A DNA stretch of 64,000 bases. Origin: Lawsonibacter faecis. Lineage in GTDB: Bacteria; Bacillota; Clostridia; Oscillospirales; Oscillospiraceae. The stretch spans positions 310,001 to 374,000 of the forward strand of contig NZ_JACOPQ010000002.1 in NCBI RefSeq assembly GCF_014287675.1, written 5' to 3'. A program made the translations under genes and the position numbers. Numbering within the stretch: the stretch's first letter is position 1; each line of letters begins with the position of its first letter. The notes beneath the pieces were generated by a model. The model made no database searches. It was not told the DNA's origin and worked only from the letters and a program-made list of their open reading frames with translations. Positions 7,873 to 15,709 of this stretch are shown here, piece after piece.

Positions 7873-8048
7873 CCCATGTCGTTCAGTGAAGCATTCAGTG
7901 CGTGTTCCGCCCCAAAGCCGTCATTCAAATTTCTTCCCAAAGCTGTCCTTCAGGGTCTGATGCTCCTGTTGATCGGAATTCCTGGAGGTGAATTGTCCCG
8001 AGGGGGCAAGAGAGACCGCCCTGGGGCGCACCAGTCTGTGGGGCCTTC
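7873..8048. repeat. dispersed intergenic repeat, copy 1
   Basis: It begins CCCCCCATGTCGTTCAGTGAAG and ends near GACCGCCCTGGGGCGCACC. The last ~100 bp closely match 15010-15105, and the first ~20 bp match 32843-32866 and, more loosely, 14850-14875. It abuts the 3' end of the downstream-facing xanthine dehydrogenase gene. In one plus frame both long copies read GELSRxGKRDRPGAHQS, but there is no ribosome binding site, so I treat it as a non-coding repeat or RNA element. Confidence 0.6.
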
Positions 8049-8051
8049 CCC

Positions 8052-10754
8052 CTATTCGCCCCGGGCCCTCCTCATGGCCTCCAGCACCCGGCCGGGCGTG
8101 GCCGGCAGCGTGCGGATGCGCACGCCCACCGCGTCGTGGATGGCGTTGAGGACGGCGGGCGTCATGGGGACGGTGGCCACCTCGGAGATGCCCTTGGCCC
8201 CGAAGGGCCCCAGGGGCTCGGGGTCCTCCACCAGGGCCAGCTCATAGGCGGGGGTCTCCCCGATCCGGGGCAGGCCCAGCTTCCCGTAGCTGAGATTGAC
8301 CGGTACGCCCTCCACCGAGGGGAAGGACTCCCCGAGGGCGTAGCCGATGCCCATGGAGCAGCTGCCCTCAATCTGCCCCTCGATGATGTGGGGGTTGATG
8401 GCCCGGCCCACGTCGTGGGCCGCCACCACCTTGAGAACCTTCACCGCCCCCGTCCCCCGGTCCACCTCCACGATGGCGGCCTGGGTGGTGTAGGCGTAGG
8501 CGGGGTAATTGCGGTACTCCTCCCCCTCCCGCCGCCGGGCCTCCCCGTCCTCCAGGGGGTAGGTGGGCGGGGCCCTGAAGTAGTACTCCGCCGAGCGCGT
8601 CTCCCCCGGCCGCCAGGGGTCCCTCTCCAGGACCTCCCTCAGCCGGGCGGCGGCCTCCACCACGGCCCGGCCGGAGTTCAGGGTCTGCCGCTCGCTGACC
8701 GCCTGCCCGTGGCGCAGGGTGCGGGCGGTGTCGCCGGAGACGACGTCGATCTCCCCCGTCTCCCACCCGGCGGCCTCGGCGCAGAGCTGGAGCATGGCGG
8801 TGCGGAAGCCCTGGCCCATGTCGATGCCCGACACCCGCATCTCCAGCCGCCCGTCGGGCTTGACCGTGAGGATGCAGCCGCCGTCGTCGGGTACGCCCTT
8901 GCCCACGCCCACGTTCTTGTACCCGCTGGCCACGCCCACGCCCAGCGCCTTGTCCCCCCGGGGGTAGCGGGGCGCGTACTCCGCCAGCGCCTCCCTCGTG
9001 AGCCTCTCGCAGGCGTCGATGGTGTCCAGCAGCCCCACGCTGTGGCGGAGCTTCTCGCCGCCCACGGTGAGGGACCCCGCCCGCAGGGCGTTGCGGCGGC
9101 GCAGCTCGAAGGGGTCCAGCCCCAGCTTTTCGGCGGCCTCGTCCAGCAGGGTCTCAATGCAGACGGCCCCCTGGTTGATGCCGAAGCCCCGAAACGCCCC
9201 GCCCAGCACGTTGTTGGTGCGCACCGCCCTGCCCGCCACCGAGATGTTGGGGATGCGGTAGGGCCCCCCGGCGAAGATGCAGCTCTGCATCAGCACGCCG
9301 GAGCTGAGGTTGTCGTAGGGCCCCGCGTCGGAGCAGAGGGCGGCGTCCAGATAGCGGATGGCCCCGTCGGCGTCGAAGCCCGCCTCGTACCGGGTTTGGT
9401 AGGCGTGCCGCTTGGTGGAGAGGAGGAGGGACTCCCGGCGGTCCAGGGTGATTTTTACCGGCGCGCCCAGCGCGTGGGCCGCCACCGCCGCCGCGGCCTC
9501 GATGTGGGCGTCGCACTTGCTGCCGAAGCCCCCGCCCAGGGGCGTGCCCACCACCCGCAGCTTCTCCTCGTCCATGTCCATCACATGGGCCAGCATGGCC
9601 CGGATTTCAAAGGGGGACTGGGTGGTGGCGTAGACGGTGAGGCGGCCGTCCTCCAGGCAGCCCACGGCGCTCTCCGGCTCCAGGCAGCCGTGCTCCACCC
9701 GCTCCAGCTCGTATTCCCCGGAGACCACCAGGGCGGCCTGCGCCTTCGCCCCGGCCACGTCGCCGATCCTCCGCCCGCTCTCCGCCAGGACGCAGCCCTT
9801 TTCAAGCCCCGCGGCGATGGTGTAAATCCCCTCCCGCGCCTCCCAGCGGACCCGGACCGCCGCGGCGGCGGCTCTGGCCTGCCGCTCGGTCTCCGCCACC
9901 ACCAGCGCCAGCATATCTCCCAGGAAATAGAACTCCTTTTCGCAGAAGACCTGCTGCTCCCGCTCAAAGGTGCCCAGGCGGTTTTCGCCGGGCACGTCGG
10001 CGTGGGTCAGGACGCGCCGCACGCCGGGCATTTCCTCCGCCCCGGCGGCGTCCAGCCCCAGGATGACCCCCCTGGGGGCGGGCGCCCAGACGAAGGCCCC
10101 GTGGAGCATCCCCTCCCGCTGCAGATCGCCGCAGTACTCCAGCGTGCCCTGGACCTTGGCCGGGCCGTCCAGGTCCGGGAGGGACCTGCCCACCACCCGG
10201 CGGGGCCGGGCCGTCGCTCCCCTCCCCTGCAGCACCGTGGTGTGCTCCAGGGTGCGCACCGCCTCAAGCCCCGGGTCCTCCCCCCGCAGGCGGGCTCCGG
10301 CCAGCCGGACGGCCTCGATGATCTTCACGTAGCCCGTGCAGCGGCAGTAGTTGTGCTCCAGGGCCGAGGCGATCTCCTCCTCCGTGGGGTCGGGGCGCCG
10401 GTCCAGCAGGGCCTTGGCCGCCAGCACCATCCCCGGCGTGCAGAATCCGCACTGCACCGCCCCCACGTCCAGAAAGGCCTTTTGGATGGGGTGCAGCCCG
10501 CCGTCGGCGCCCCGCAGCCCCTCAATGGTGAGGACCCGCCGCCCCGCGGCGCGGCTGAGCCTGGTCACGCAGGAGCGGACGGGCTTGTCGTCCAGCAGCA
10601 CGGTGCACGCGCCGCAGTGGCCCGTGCCGCAGCCGTTCTTGGCCCCCCGCAGGCAGGCCGTCCCCCGCAGATATTGGAGCAGGGTCTCCCCCGCCCCGCA
10701 CCAGCAGGAGACCGGCTCCCCGTTGAGCGTAAATTCAATGCGTTCCTTTTCCAT
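8052..10754 (-). CDS. fused 2Fe-2S/molybdopterin xanthine dehydrogenase-like hydroxylase
   Basis: 900 residues. Residues 1-160 hold the two [2Fe-2S] motifs of the xanthine oxidase family: CLRGAKNGCGTGHCGACTVLLDD and the CGFCTPGM...CRCTGY pair. Residues 175-900 form the aldehyde-oxidase/xanthine-dehydrogenase molybdopterin subunit (GGGFGSKCD, GAFRGFGINQG, GIDMGQG, GIGYALGE). There is no FAD domain. Such Fe-S plus Mo fusions without FAD are typical of the selenium-dependent xanthine dehydrogenase group (TIGR03311) and of E. coli XdhD. It probably hydroxylates a purine or related heterocycle in the cytoplasm. The nearby PucR gene supports a purine role. No selenium-utilisation gene is in the window. 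Confidence 0.85.
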   Translation of the reverse strand: MEKERIEFTLNGEPVSCWCGAGETLLQYLRGTACLRGAKNGCGTGHCGACTVLLDDKPVRSCVTRLSRAAGRRVLTIEGLRGADGGLHPIQKAFLDVGAVQCGFCTPGMVLAAKALLDRRPDPTEEEIASALEHNYCRCTGYVKIIEAVRLAGARLRGEDPGLEAVRTLEHTTVLQGRGATARPRRVVGRSLPDLDGPAKVQGTLEYCGDLQREGMLHGAFVWAPAPRGVILGLDAAGAEEMPGVRRVLTHADVPGENRLGTFEREQQVFCEKEFYFLGDMLALVVAETERQARAAAAAVRVRWEAREGIYTIAAGLEKGCVLAESGRRIGDVAGAKAQAALVVSGEYELERVEHGCLEPESAVGCLEDGRLTVYATTQSPFEIRAMLAHVMDMDEEKLRVVGTPLGGGFGSKCDAHIEAAAAVAAHALGAPVKITLDRRESLLLSTKRHAYQTRYEAGFDADGAIRYLDAALCSDAGPYDNLSSGVLMQSCIFAGGPYRIPNISVAGRAVRTNNVLGGAFRGFGINQGAVCIETLLDEAAEKLGLDPFELRRRNALRAGSLTVGGEKLRHSVGLLDTIDACERLTREALAEYAPRYPRGDKALGVGVASGYKNVGVGKGVPDDGGCILTVKPDGRLEMRVSGIDMGQGFRTAMLQLCAEAAGWETGEIDVVSGDTARTLRHGQAVSERQTLNSGRAVVEAAARLREVLERDPWRPGETRSAEYYFRAPPTYPLEDGEARRREGEEYRNYPAYAYTTQAAIVEVDRGTGAVKVLKVVAAHDVGRAINPHIIEGQIEGSCSMGIGYALGESFPSVEGVPVNLSYGKLGLPRIGETPAYELALVEDPEPLGPFGAKGISEVATVPMTPAVLNAIHDAVGVRIRTLPATPGRVLEAMRRARGE

Positions 10755-10912
10755 ATGCGACCCCCGCCCGTCGTTTTTCCGCCCCTCCGCCCGTTCCCGG
10801 CCGTGGGCGGCAAGGCTGTCCGCCTTATTCCGCCTCCATTATACCAGCTTTTTCCCCTCCCCCGCCCGGTCTATTACGCACAAAGTTTACCGCGTTTCTC
10901 TGTGCATATAAA

Positions 10913-10945
10913 CCGAAAGGGCCGCCCGGCGGGCGGCCCTTTCGG
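10913..10945 (-). terminator. terminator of the hypothetical operon
   Basis: Hairpin CCGAAAGGGCCGCCCG / CGGGCGGCCCTTTCGG, followed on the minus strand by TTTATAT, 8 nt after the stop codon. Confidence 0.8.
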
Positions 10946-10952
10946 CGCGGTT

Positions 10953-11645
10953 CTACTTCTTCGGCCTGTGCACGGAGACGATTTCAAAGTACCAATAGCG
11001 CATCTCCTCCTCCAGCAGCTCCCCCCGGAACGCCTGCGCAAAGGCCCCGTCCTCCAGCAGCTTCGGGTGGAAGGCCCTCTCCCGCCAGAGGCTCAGCCCC
11101 AGGGTCTCAAAGGTATAGGCGCAGCCCAGCTCCTCGTCCGGCCCGCCGCAGGTGCACGGGCCCCGGGCCTTCAGCCGGGCCACCAGCTCCTCCGCGTGGG
11201 TCTCGAACACGCTCACGCCGTACAGCGTGGGGACGTACCGCGCCAGCACGTCCCGCTGGACGCCGATGCTCACCGCGCGGCCGCCCTCGTAGTCCACGAG
11301 GTAAAGCTCGTAGGGCGTCACAAAGTACCGCACGCTCTCCACGCCGCCGCAGCCGCCGTAATCAAGCCCCAGCGGCCCCGGATAGAGCGGCGCGGCGGGG
11401 TCGTCCAGCTCTGCCTCCGCCGCCCGCCTGCGCGCCAGGGCCGCCTCAAGCTCCTCCCTGGCCATGCCCAGCGCCAGAGCGCCCACGGCCCGGCCCGGGA
11501 GAATCTCCACCGCCCGGGGCTCCGGCGGCCTCCTGCTTCCCCGGCGGAGGGGCGCGGGGGGCGCGGGCCGCTCCTCCCGCGCCTTGGGCGGCTCCAGCCC
11601 ATATCTGCCCCTGATCCGCGCAAGCATCTCTTCCGTCGGCTCCAT
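10953..11645 (-). CDS. hypothetical protein with GALALGMAREEL-type domain
   Basis: About 230 residues from ATG 11645; a TTG at 11681 would add 12 residues. I do not recognise a named family. The segment starting EILPGRAVGALALGMAREELEAAL resembles the opening of small immunity- or DUF-type domains that begin with a G-x-LGMxREEV turn. The rest is a mixed alpha/beta cytoplasmic-looking sequence ending in YWYFEIVSVHRPKK. Residues 20-50 are proline/arginine-rich. It follows the membrane-protein gene by 12-48 nt and shares its terminator, so the two form an operon. No function is assigned. Confidence 0.6.
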   Translation of the reverse strand: MEPTEEMLARIRGRYGLEPPKAREERPAPPAPLRRGSRRPPEPRAVEILPGRAVGALALGMAREELEAALARRRAAEAELDDPAAPLYPGPLGLDYGGCGGVESVRYFVTPYELYLVDYEGGRAVSIGVQRDVLARYVPTLYGVSVFETHAEELVARLKARGPCTCGGPDEELGCAYTFETLGLSLWRERAFHPKLLEDGAFAQAFRGELLEEEMRYWYFEIVSVHRPKK

Positions 11646-11693
11646 ACCATCAACCGCCCCTCTCTCAACTTCACCCGCCAACCGGCAGGGCGC

Positions 11694-12737
11694 TCACTTT
11701 CCCCAGCAGAGGGGGCAGGGCGAATACCCCAGGCGGGCGCAGTTCTCCTTGTTGTAGGCCCAATAGGCGTCCGCAGACAGGAACACCGCGCATTCCGCCG
11801 TATGGTAAAACTGCGAGCCTTCGACCAGATACCCGATGCTGTTTTTATACAGATAATATACCCGCTCCAGGTCCGACAGCCGCTGGTTTTCCTCCTCCAG
11901 CCTGTCCACCGTGTTCCCATAGGCGGTTAGCTTTCTCTCGTACACTCCGGCGGCCGCCTCCAGGCGCTCCACCCGGTCCGCCAGCCGGGCGTTCTCCGCC
12001 GCCAGGCTCTCCCGCTCCGCGGCGGCCCCGGCGCTCTGCCACCCCAGAATCCCGCACCCGGCGGCCAGCCCCAGGCACAGCACGCCCAGCGCCGCCGCCA
12101 GCCACACCGGCGCGCCCCTGCGTGCCCCCCTCTCCGGCGCGTCCAGCGGCCCGCAGACCCTCCGCTCCTCCGCCGCCACGGCCGCTCCGGCCGCCTGTAC
12201 GGGCGGGGGCGCAAAGTAGTAAGAGCCCTCCCTTTCAGGCAGGCCCGCCGCGTCCGTCTCCATGTCCGCACACTGCCGCCCGCCGTCCTCCTCAAGCAGG
12301 AAGAGCGCCCGGCGCTTTCTGTAATAAATCCAATTCAGGACCCCGAACAGGGCGGCGCACAACAGCTGCCCCGCGGTCGCCCAGATGAAAACGTCCCCCG
12401 TGCCCAGGACGACCCCCGCGATGATGTTTACGGCGTAGCTGATCACCAGCGCCCCCTGCGCCGCGACTATGGCGCAGGGGCCCAGCCAGGCTCTGCAGGC
12501 CAGTCCCAGCTCGGCCGCCAGGAGGACGCACAAAATCACCACGGTACAGACGCCATTAAACTCGCTTATCCACTCGAATTCGGTCCACCGCAGATACTCC
12601 TGCTGGGTAAACACAGCAGGAATGCTGATTAACCACATGAGAATTTGGAGCGGCAGCAGCACGTACAGCAAAAAGCAGTGCCATCTCATGGGCGTACCGC
12701 CCCGGTAAAACTGTTCCCGCAGGGTTCTCTCTCTCAT
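11694..12737 (-). CDS. membrane protein with coiled coil and C-terminal Cys metal-binding motif
   Basis: About 347 residues from the ATG at 12737, which follows GGAGGGGGAG; upstream ATGs lack a site. Three or four transmembrane segments lie in the first 130 residues. A cytoplasmic linker follows, then another transmembrane segment (about 215-235) and a coiled coil rich in ENARLADRVERLE. The C-terminus (HTAECAVFL...YNKENCARLGYSPCPLCW) resembles the small Ada-like CxxC zinc-binding end domain seen in many Firmicute surface proteins and nucleases. Function unknown. It is cotranscribed with the downstream hypothetical gene. Confidence 0.65.
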   Translation of the reverse strand: MRERTLREQFYRGGTPMRWHCFLLYVLLPLQILMWLISIPAVFTQQEYLRWTEFEWISEFNGVCTVVILCVLLAAELGLACRAWLGPCAIVAAQGALVISYAVNIIAGVVLGTGDVFIWATAGQLLCAALFGVLNWIYYRKRRALFLLEEDGGRQCADMETDAAGLPEREGSYYFAPPPVQAAGAAVAAEERRVCGPLDAPERGARRGAPVWLAAALGVLCLGLAAGCGILGWQSAGAAAERESLAAENARLADRVERLEAAAGVYERKLTAYGNTVDRLEEENQRLSDLERVYYLYKNSIGYLVEGSQFYHTAECAVFLSADAYWAYNKENCARLGYSPCPLCWGK

Positions 12738-12929
12738 CTTGGGCTCCCCCTCCATCAGTCTCTCTGTCCAGGCCTTGCCCGATCCACGGCAATGCGCCCG
12801 GCGGCGCGGTTTTTTTCGTGTGGCAGGCAGCTTCTTCCCAGGAATCCCGGCGGGCTTCAAGAAATCACCGGGCCGTCCAGGCGGGAAAGGACCCGCCGGT
12901 CAGCCGTGCCGACGGGTTTCAAGCAGGGC

Positions 12930-13382
12930 CTAAAAGCTCATATACTCCTCCACCGCGAGATTTCCGTAGGTATACCAGCACACGGCCCTGCGCATGAACT
13001 CTTCCGTCACGCCGAAGCGCTCCGCCAGGGACCAGAGCTCGGTGCACCCCTCGGCCACCGCGTCGTCCAGCTCCTCGGCGGACAGCTTGCGTTCGACGGC
13101 CCACTTGTCGGCCTTGCGCTCATGCTTTTCCACCAGGTCGTAGGGACTGCACACCCTATGGGTGGCCCCGGTGGCGTAGTGCCCGGCCTCGTGGAGGGCG
13201 GCGGACTCCTCCTCGGCCCTGGTCTTCATCCGCCCCTTGTCCAGAAAAATCCCCCAGGCGTCCGCCCCGTTCAGTTGTATGGTCAGCGCCTTGGTCCCAT
13301 CATTGCTGAACGGGAGCTGCCTGTCGAACAGGAAAACGCCCTCGCCGCACAGCCATTGATACAGGCTATCCAGATTCTCCAT
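12930..13382 (-). CDS. immA: ImmA/IrrE-family metallopeptidase
   Basis: About 150 residues. The zinc peptidase motif HEAGH is in EEESAALHEAGHYATGA (about 62-78), and a downstream KHERKADKWAVE segment supplies the third ligand Glu region. ImmA-type enzymes cleave XRE repressors of mobile elements to trigger induction. The start ATG at 13382 follows GGAGAG and overlaps the end of the XRE repressor gene by 17 nt, so the two are cotranscribed. The repressor is its likely substrate. Confidence 0.85.
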   Translation of the reverse strand: MENLDSLYQWLCGEGVFLFDRQLPFSNDGTKALTIQLNGADAWGIFLDKGRMKTRAEEESAALHEAGHYATGATHRVCSPYDLVEKHERKADKWAVERKLSAEELDDAVAEGCTELWSLAERFGVTEEFMRRAVCWYTYGNLAVEEYMSF

Positions 13383-13716
13383 CTCTCCGCTTCCTCGCAT
13401 CGTTGAGCTGCCTCGCCATGGACAGCAGAATCTGCTTGTCCATCTCGGTCAGGTCCCTGGTCTCCTCCTGCATGGCGTAGGTGAAGCTGTCCAGCGTAAC
13501 TCCCTCTCCCGCGCCGGGCGCCTTTTCCCGCCCCTCCCTGCCCAGCAGGCAGTCCACGGACACCCCGAAAAAATCCGCGATGCGCTGCGTTGTCTCCAGG
13601 TCGGGCTCCCGTTTTCCATTCTCATACTGGCTCAGGGTGTTGGCGGCGATATCCAGCGCCCTGCCCAGGTCCTTCTGCAGAAGGCCGCGCGCCTCGCGCA
13701 GCTCCTTAATTCTCAT
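13366..13716 (-). CDS. XRE-family repressor (cI-like)
   Basis: 116 residues. The N-terminal XRE helix-turn-helix (MRIKELREARGLLQKDLGRALDIAANTLSQYENGKREPD) is followed by the usual FFGVSVDCLLGRE linker and a short C-terminal region. The start at 13716 has AGGTGAG upstream. It is divergent from a second XRE protein, with four similar operator-like palindromes in between, and overlaps an ImmA peptidase gene. This is the standard arrangement of an ICE or prophage lysogeny switch. Confidence 0.9.
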   Translation of the reverse strand: MRIKELREARGLLQKDLGRALDIAANTLSQYENGKREPDLETTQRIADFFGVSVDCLLGREGREKAPGAGEGVTLDSFTYAMQEETRDLTEMDKQILLSMARQLNDARKRRDGESG

Positions 13717-13742
13717 TTCGCTCACCTCATCCACAATATACA

Positions 13743-13847
13743 TCACAGATTGTGAACAATCAAGTACAATCACAAATTGAGAATTTTGTGGACAATGCCA
13801 ATTGCACAATTCACATTTTGAGACTATACTGAATTCACAAGCTGAGA
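13743..13847. promoter_or_regulatory. divergent operator region with four TCACA-N3-TGWGA sites
   Basis: Four 13-bp near-palindromes lie between the divergent XRE genes. They are TCACAGATTGTGA (13743-13755, perfect), TCACAAATTGAGA (13770-13782), TCACATTTTGAGA (13811-13823) and TCACAAGCTGAGA (13835-13847). The AT-rich stretch is unlike its surroundings. They are the likely binding sites of the repressor and the Cro-like protein. Confidence 0.75.
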
Positions 13848-13864
13848 TTCAGGAGGTAATCGAA

Positions 13865-14074
13865 ATGTCCAACCAATTCCGCATCAGGGAGCTGCGCCGG
13901 GTCCGGGGACTGACGCAGGCGCAGCTGGCCTTCCGGCTGGACCTGAAAAGCCCCAGTACCGTCGCCATGTGGGAGAACGGCGTCCGCCGCCCGCCCAGCA
14001 CGCTGCTCCCCGGCATCGCCCGGGCGCTCCACTGCAGCATTGAGGACCTGTACGCCGGCGGAGCGGGCGCCTGA
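13865..14074 (+). CDS. small XRE-family regulator (Cro-like)
   Basis: 69 residues, start at MSNQFRIRELR behind AGGAGGTAATCGAA. Almost the whole protein is one XRE helix-turn-helix (RGLTQAQLAFRLDLKSPSTVAMWENGVRRPP), followed by LYAGGAGA. It is divergent from the cI-like repressor over a shared operator region, so it probably plays the Cro role or starts the early operon with the two small genes downstream. Confidence 0.85.
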   Translation: MSNQFRIRELRRVRGLTQAQLAFRLDLKSPSTVAMWENGVRRPPSTLLPGIARALHCSIEDLYAGGAGA

Positions 14075-14079
14075 GCCCT

Positions 14080-14105
14080 CCCCCGCGCCTGCGATGGCGC
14101 GGGGG
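14080..14105 (+). terminator. hairpin after the Cro-like gene
   Basis: CCCCCGCGCC / GGCGCGGGGG stem directly behind the stop codon. There is no clear T-run, so it is a weak terminator or attenuator. Confidence 0.4.
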
Positions 14106-14264
14106 AACGGGGCTCCATCATCCGCCGTCCCCCGGCCGCATATCTATCTTATACCCGCCCCTGTCCCATAAACTCCCCTTTTCTTCCGGGAGGGGCGGGC
14201 AATGCCAGAGCCCGCGCCGCGGCCGGAAAACGCCGGAGCGCGGGGCAGAAAGGAGCGATGACCG

Positions 14265-14483
14265 ATGTCTCTCAACCCCTACCCCCTCCGCGACGCCCAG
14301 GACGCCGGCCCCGCCGCCCGCGACGCCGACGGGGCGGAGATTTGGCGCGGTGAGACCACCTTCCGCTGGGAGGGCCGGGAGGTCTGCCGGGAGACCTTCG
14401 TGGCCGCCGTTGAACGGCTCCTGCGCGAAGACCCCTGCCAGGTGGCCCTGGAGATGGGCCTGGACATGACCAGATACGATTGA
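14265..14483 (+). CDS. small hypothetical protein
   Basis: 72 residues, ATG preceded by AAGGAGC. It is acidic and soluble, with no recognised family; the core reads IWRGETTFRWEGREVCRETFVAAVERLL. It lies between the Cro-like gene and a small helix-turn-helix gene on the same strand, so it is probably part of the early operon of the element. Confidence 0.55.
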   Translation: MSLNPYPLRDAQDAGPAARDADGAEIWRGETTFRWEGREVCRETFVAAVERLLREDPCQVALEMGLDMTRYD

Positions 14484-14525
14484 CGGCGGCCCGCCCGGCC
14501 GCATAGGAGAAAGGGAGGAACCCCC

Positions 14526-14840
14526 ATGACGAGCACGAAAGCCGCTGTCAAATTTGCGGCGGCAATCGAGTCGCTGTATATGGGCTCCCAGCCCGACGCG
14601 GCAATTGACGAGGCGCTCGCCCTCCCGTCCGGCGCGGCCCTCATGTGGCGCGTGCTGAACGGCTGCCCGCCCAATGAGGCGGGGCGGCGGGGCGGCCGCC
14701 GGCAGTCGGTGAACCTGCCCGGCCTGTTCCGCCTCCACGCCCAGGGCCTGACCGACGGCGCGATTGCCCGCAGCCTGGGCGTGAGCCGCAATTCGGTCTA
14801 CCTCTGGCGCAATAAGCTGGGCCTGCCGCCCAACGGCTGA
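14526..14840 (+). CDS. small helix-turn-helix protein
   Basis: 104 residues behind GGGAGGAA. The C-terminal half contains a resolvase/sigma-like helix-turn-helix (LFRLHAQGLTDGAIARSLGVSRNSVYLWRNKLGLP). The N-terminal half is helical and unrecognised. It is likely a DNA-binding accessory protein of the element, such as a regulator or small terminase-like protein. The homeodomain-like fold is seen in phage small terminases, but no large terminase is present. Confidence 0.65.
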   Translation: MTSTKAAVKFAAAIESLYMGSQPDAAIDEALALPSGAALMWRVLNGCPPNEAGRRGGRRQSVNLPGLFRLHAQGLTDGAIARSLGVSRNSVYLWRNKLGLPPNG

Positions 14841-14849
14841 GCCGTATGC

Positions 14850-15110
14850 CCCCGTACAATGCCATTCAGGGAAGGCGCTGCGCGTACTTTCTACCCTAAA
14901 GCTGTCATTCAGATGCGGTACGCACAGCGCAGCCGCCGGCGGCTTTGCCGCCTTACGGATGCGGCGTACCCCTTGCGGGTACACCGGCGAAGAAGCCCCT
15001 TTTCAGGGGCTGGTACTTCTATTGAAGGGGATTCTTGACGGTGAATTGTCCCGAAGGGGCAAGAGAGACCGCCCTGGGGCGCACCAGTCCGAGGGGCCGC
15101 CGCTGCGCGG
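14850..15110. repeat. dispersed intergenic repeat, copy 2, in a convergent gap
   Basis: This stretch of about 350 bases between two converging genes has no gene of its own. It holds the second copy of the repeat at 7873-8048; the best match is 15010-15105, including GGTGAATTGTCCCGA and GACCGCCCTGGGGCGCACC. It also has a small hairpin at about 14990-15015. Confidence 0.6.
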
Positions 15111-15191
15111 TCCATACGCGGCAGGGGCAGCCCCGCCAAACGGGAAGCGGCCGTCGGCGCCACACAGCGCCGACGGCCGCCCTGTCCTTTT

Positions 15192-15692
15192 TCAGTGTTC
15201 TCCCGCGCCCGCCCGCAATGCCTCAATCCCGCACGCCCGGAGCGTCTCGGGGCTGAAACAATCCGACCCGGGGCGCAGGCAGATTTTCCCGCTCTCCTTC
15301 TCAAACAGGCATTCATCCCTGTCAAGCACCTCTAAAAGCGCGTTTACAGGGTACTTCCGAAACAGGTGGCAGACAAACCGCAGGACAACGTTCAGCGTTT
15401 CGGGGATGTTGCGCTCCTTGTCCAGGCGGAACGAAACAGACTGCTCATAGGGGAAATCCCTCTTCAAAATGGCGGATTCATATACGCCAGGGTACATGCC
15501 GCCCTTGCGAACAATATGAAATACCAGAAAGCCCACCGGCTCGAACACTCCGCCAAATACGACGACCTGCTCGCTCACCCTCTCCGGAACAGTGTCACCG
15601 GCGCTCAGGCCGAAGAAGGCCGCAAGCTCCTGCCCCAGCTCCTCTGCGGTGATGAATTCCTCCCCGGCCATATAGTCCATATCAATCGACAT
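15192..15692 (-). CDS. putative immunity protein of the CdiA-like toxin cassette
   Basis: 166 residues. The ATG at 15692 stands 18 nt after the toxin stop and follows AAAGGGGGG. It is acidic and soluble, with no transmembrane segment and no family I recognise. Calling it immunity rests on position: the gene immediately after a CdiA-CT-like tRNase module, on the same strand and closely coupled, is the usual immunity slot in polymorphic toxin systems. Unlike the toxin cassettes it has a ribosome binding site of its own. Confidence 0.55.
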   Translation of the reverse strand: MSIDMDYMAGEEFITAEELGQELAAFFGLSAGDTVPERVSEQVVVFGGVFEPVGFLVFHIVRKGGMYPGVYESAILKRDFPYEQSVSFRLDKERNIPETLNVVLRFVCHLFRKYPVNALLEVLDRDECLFEKESGKICLRPGSDCFSPETLRACGIEALRAGAGEH

Positions 15693-15709
15693 CAAAAGCC
15701 CCCCCTTTC

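Noticed and set aside
7876..8050. Small protein containing GELSRGGKRDRPGAHQS
   Set aside because: The same words appear at about 15040-15095, but base changes between the copies include many non-synonymous ones and neither has a start signal; treated as a nucleic-acid repeat.
8136..11930. Plus-strand open frame of 1264 codons opposite the xanthine dehydrogenase-like gene
   Set aside because: His/Gly/Val-rich shadow translation caused by high GC. It runs across several real minus-strand genes and has no ribosome binding site.
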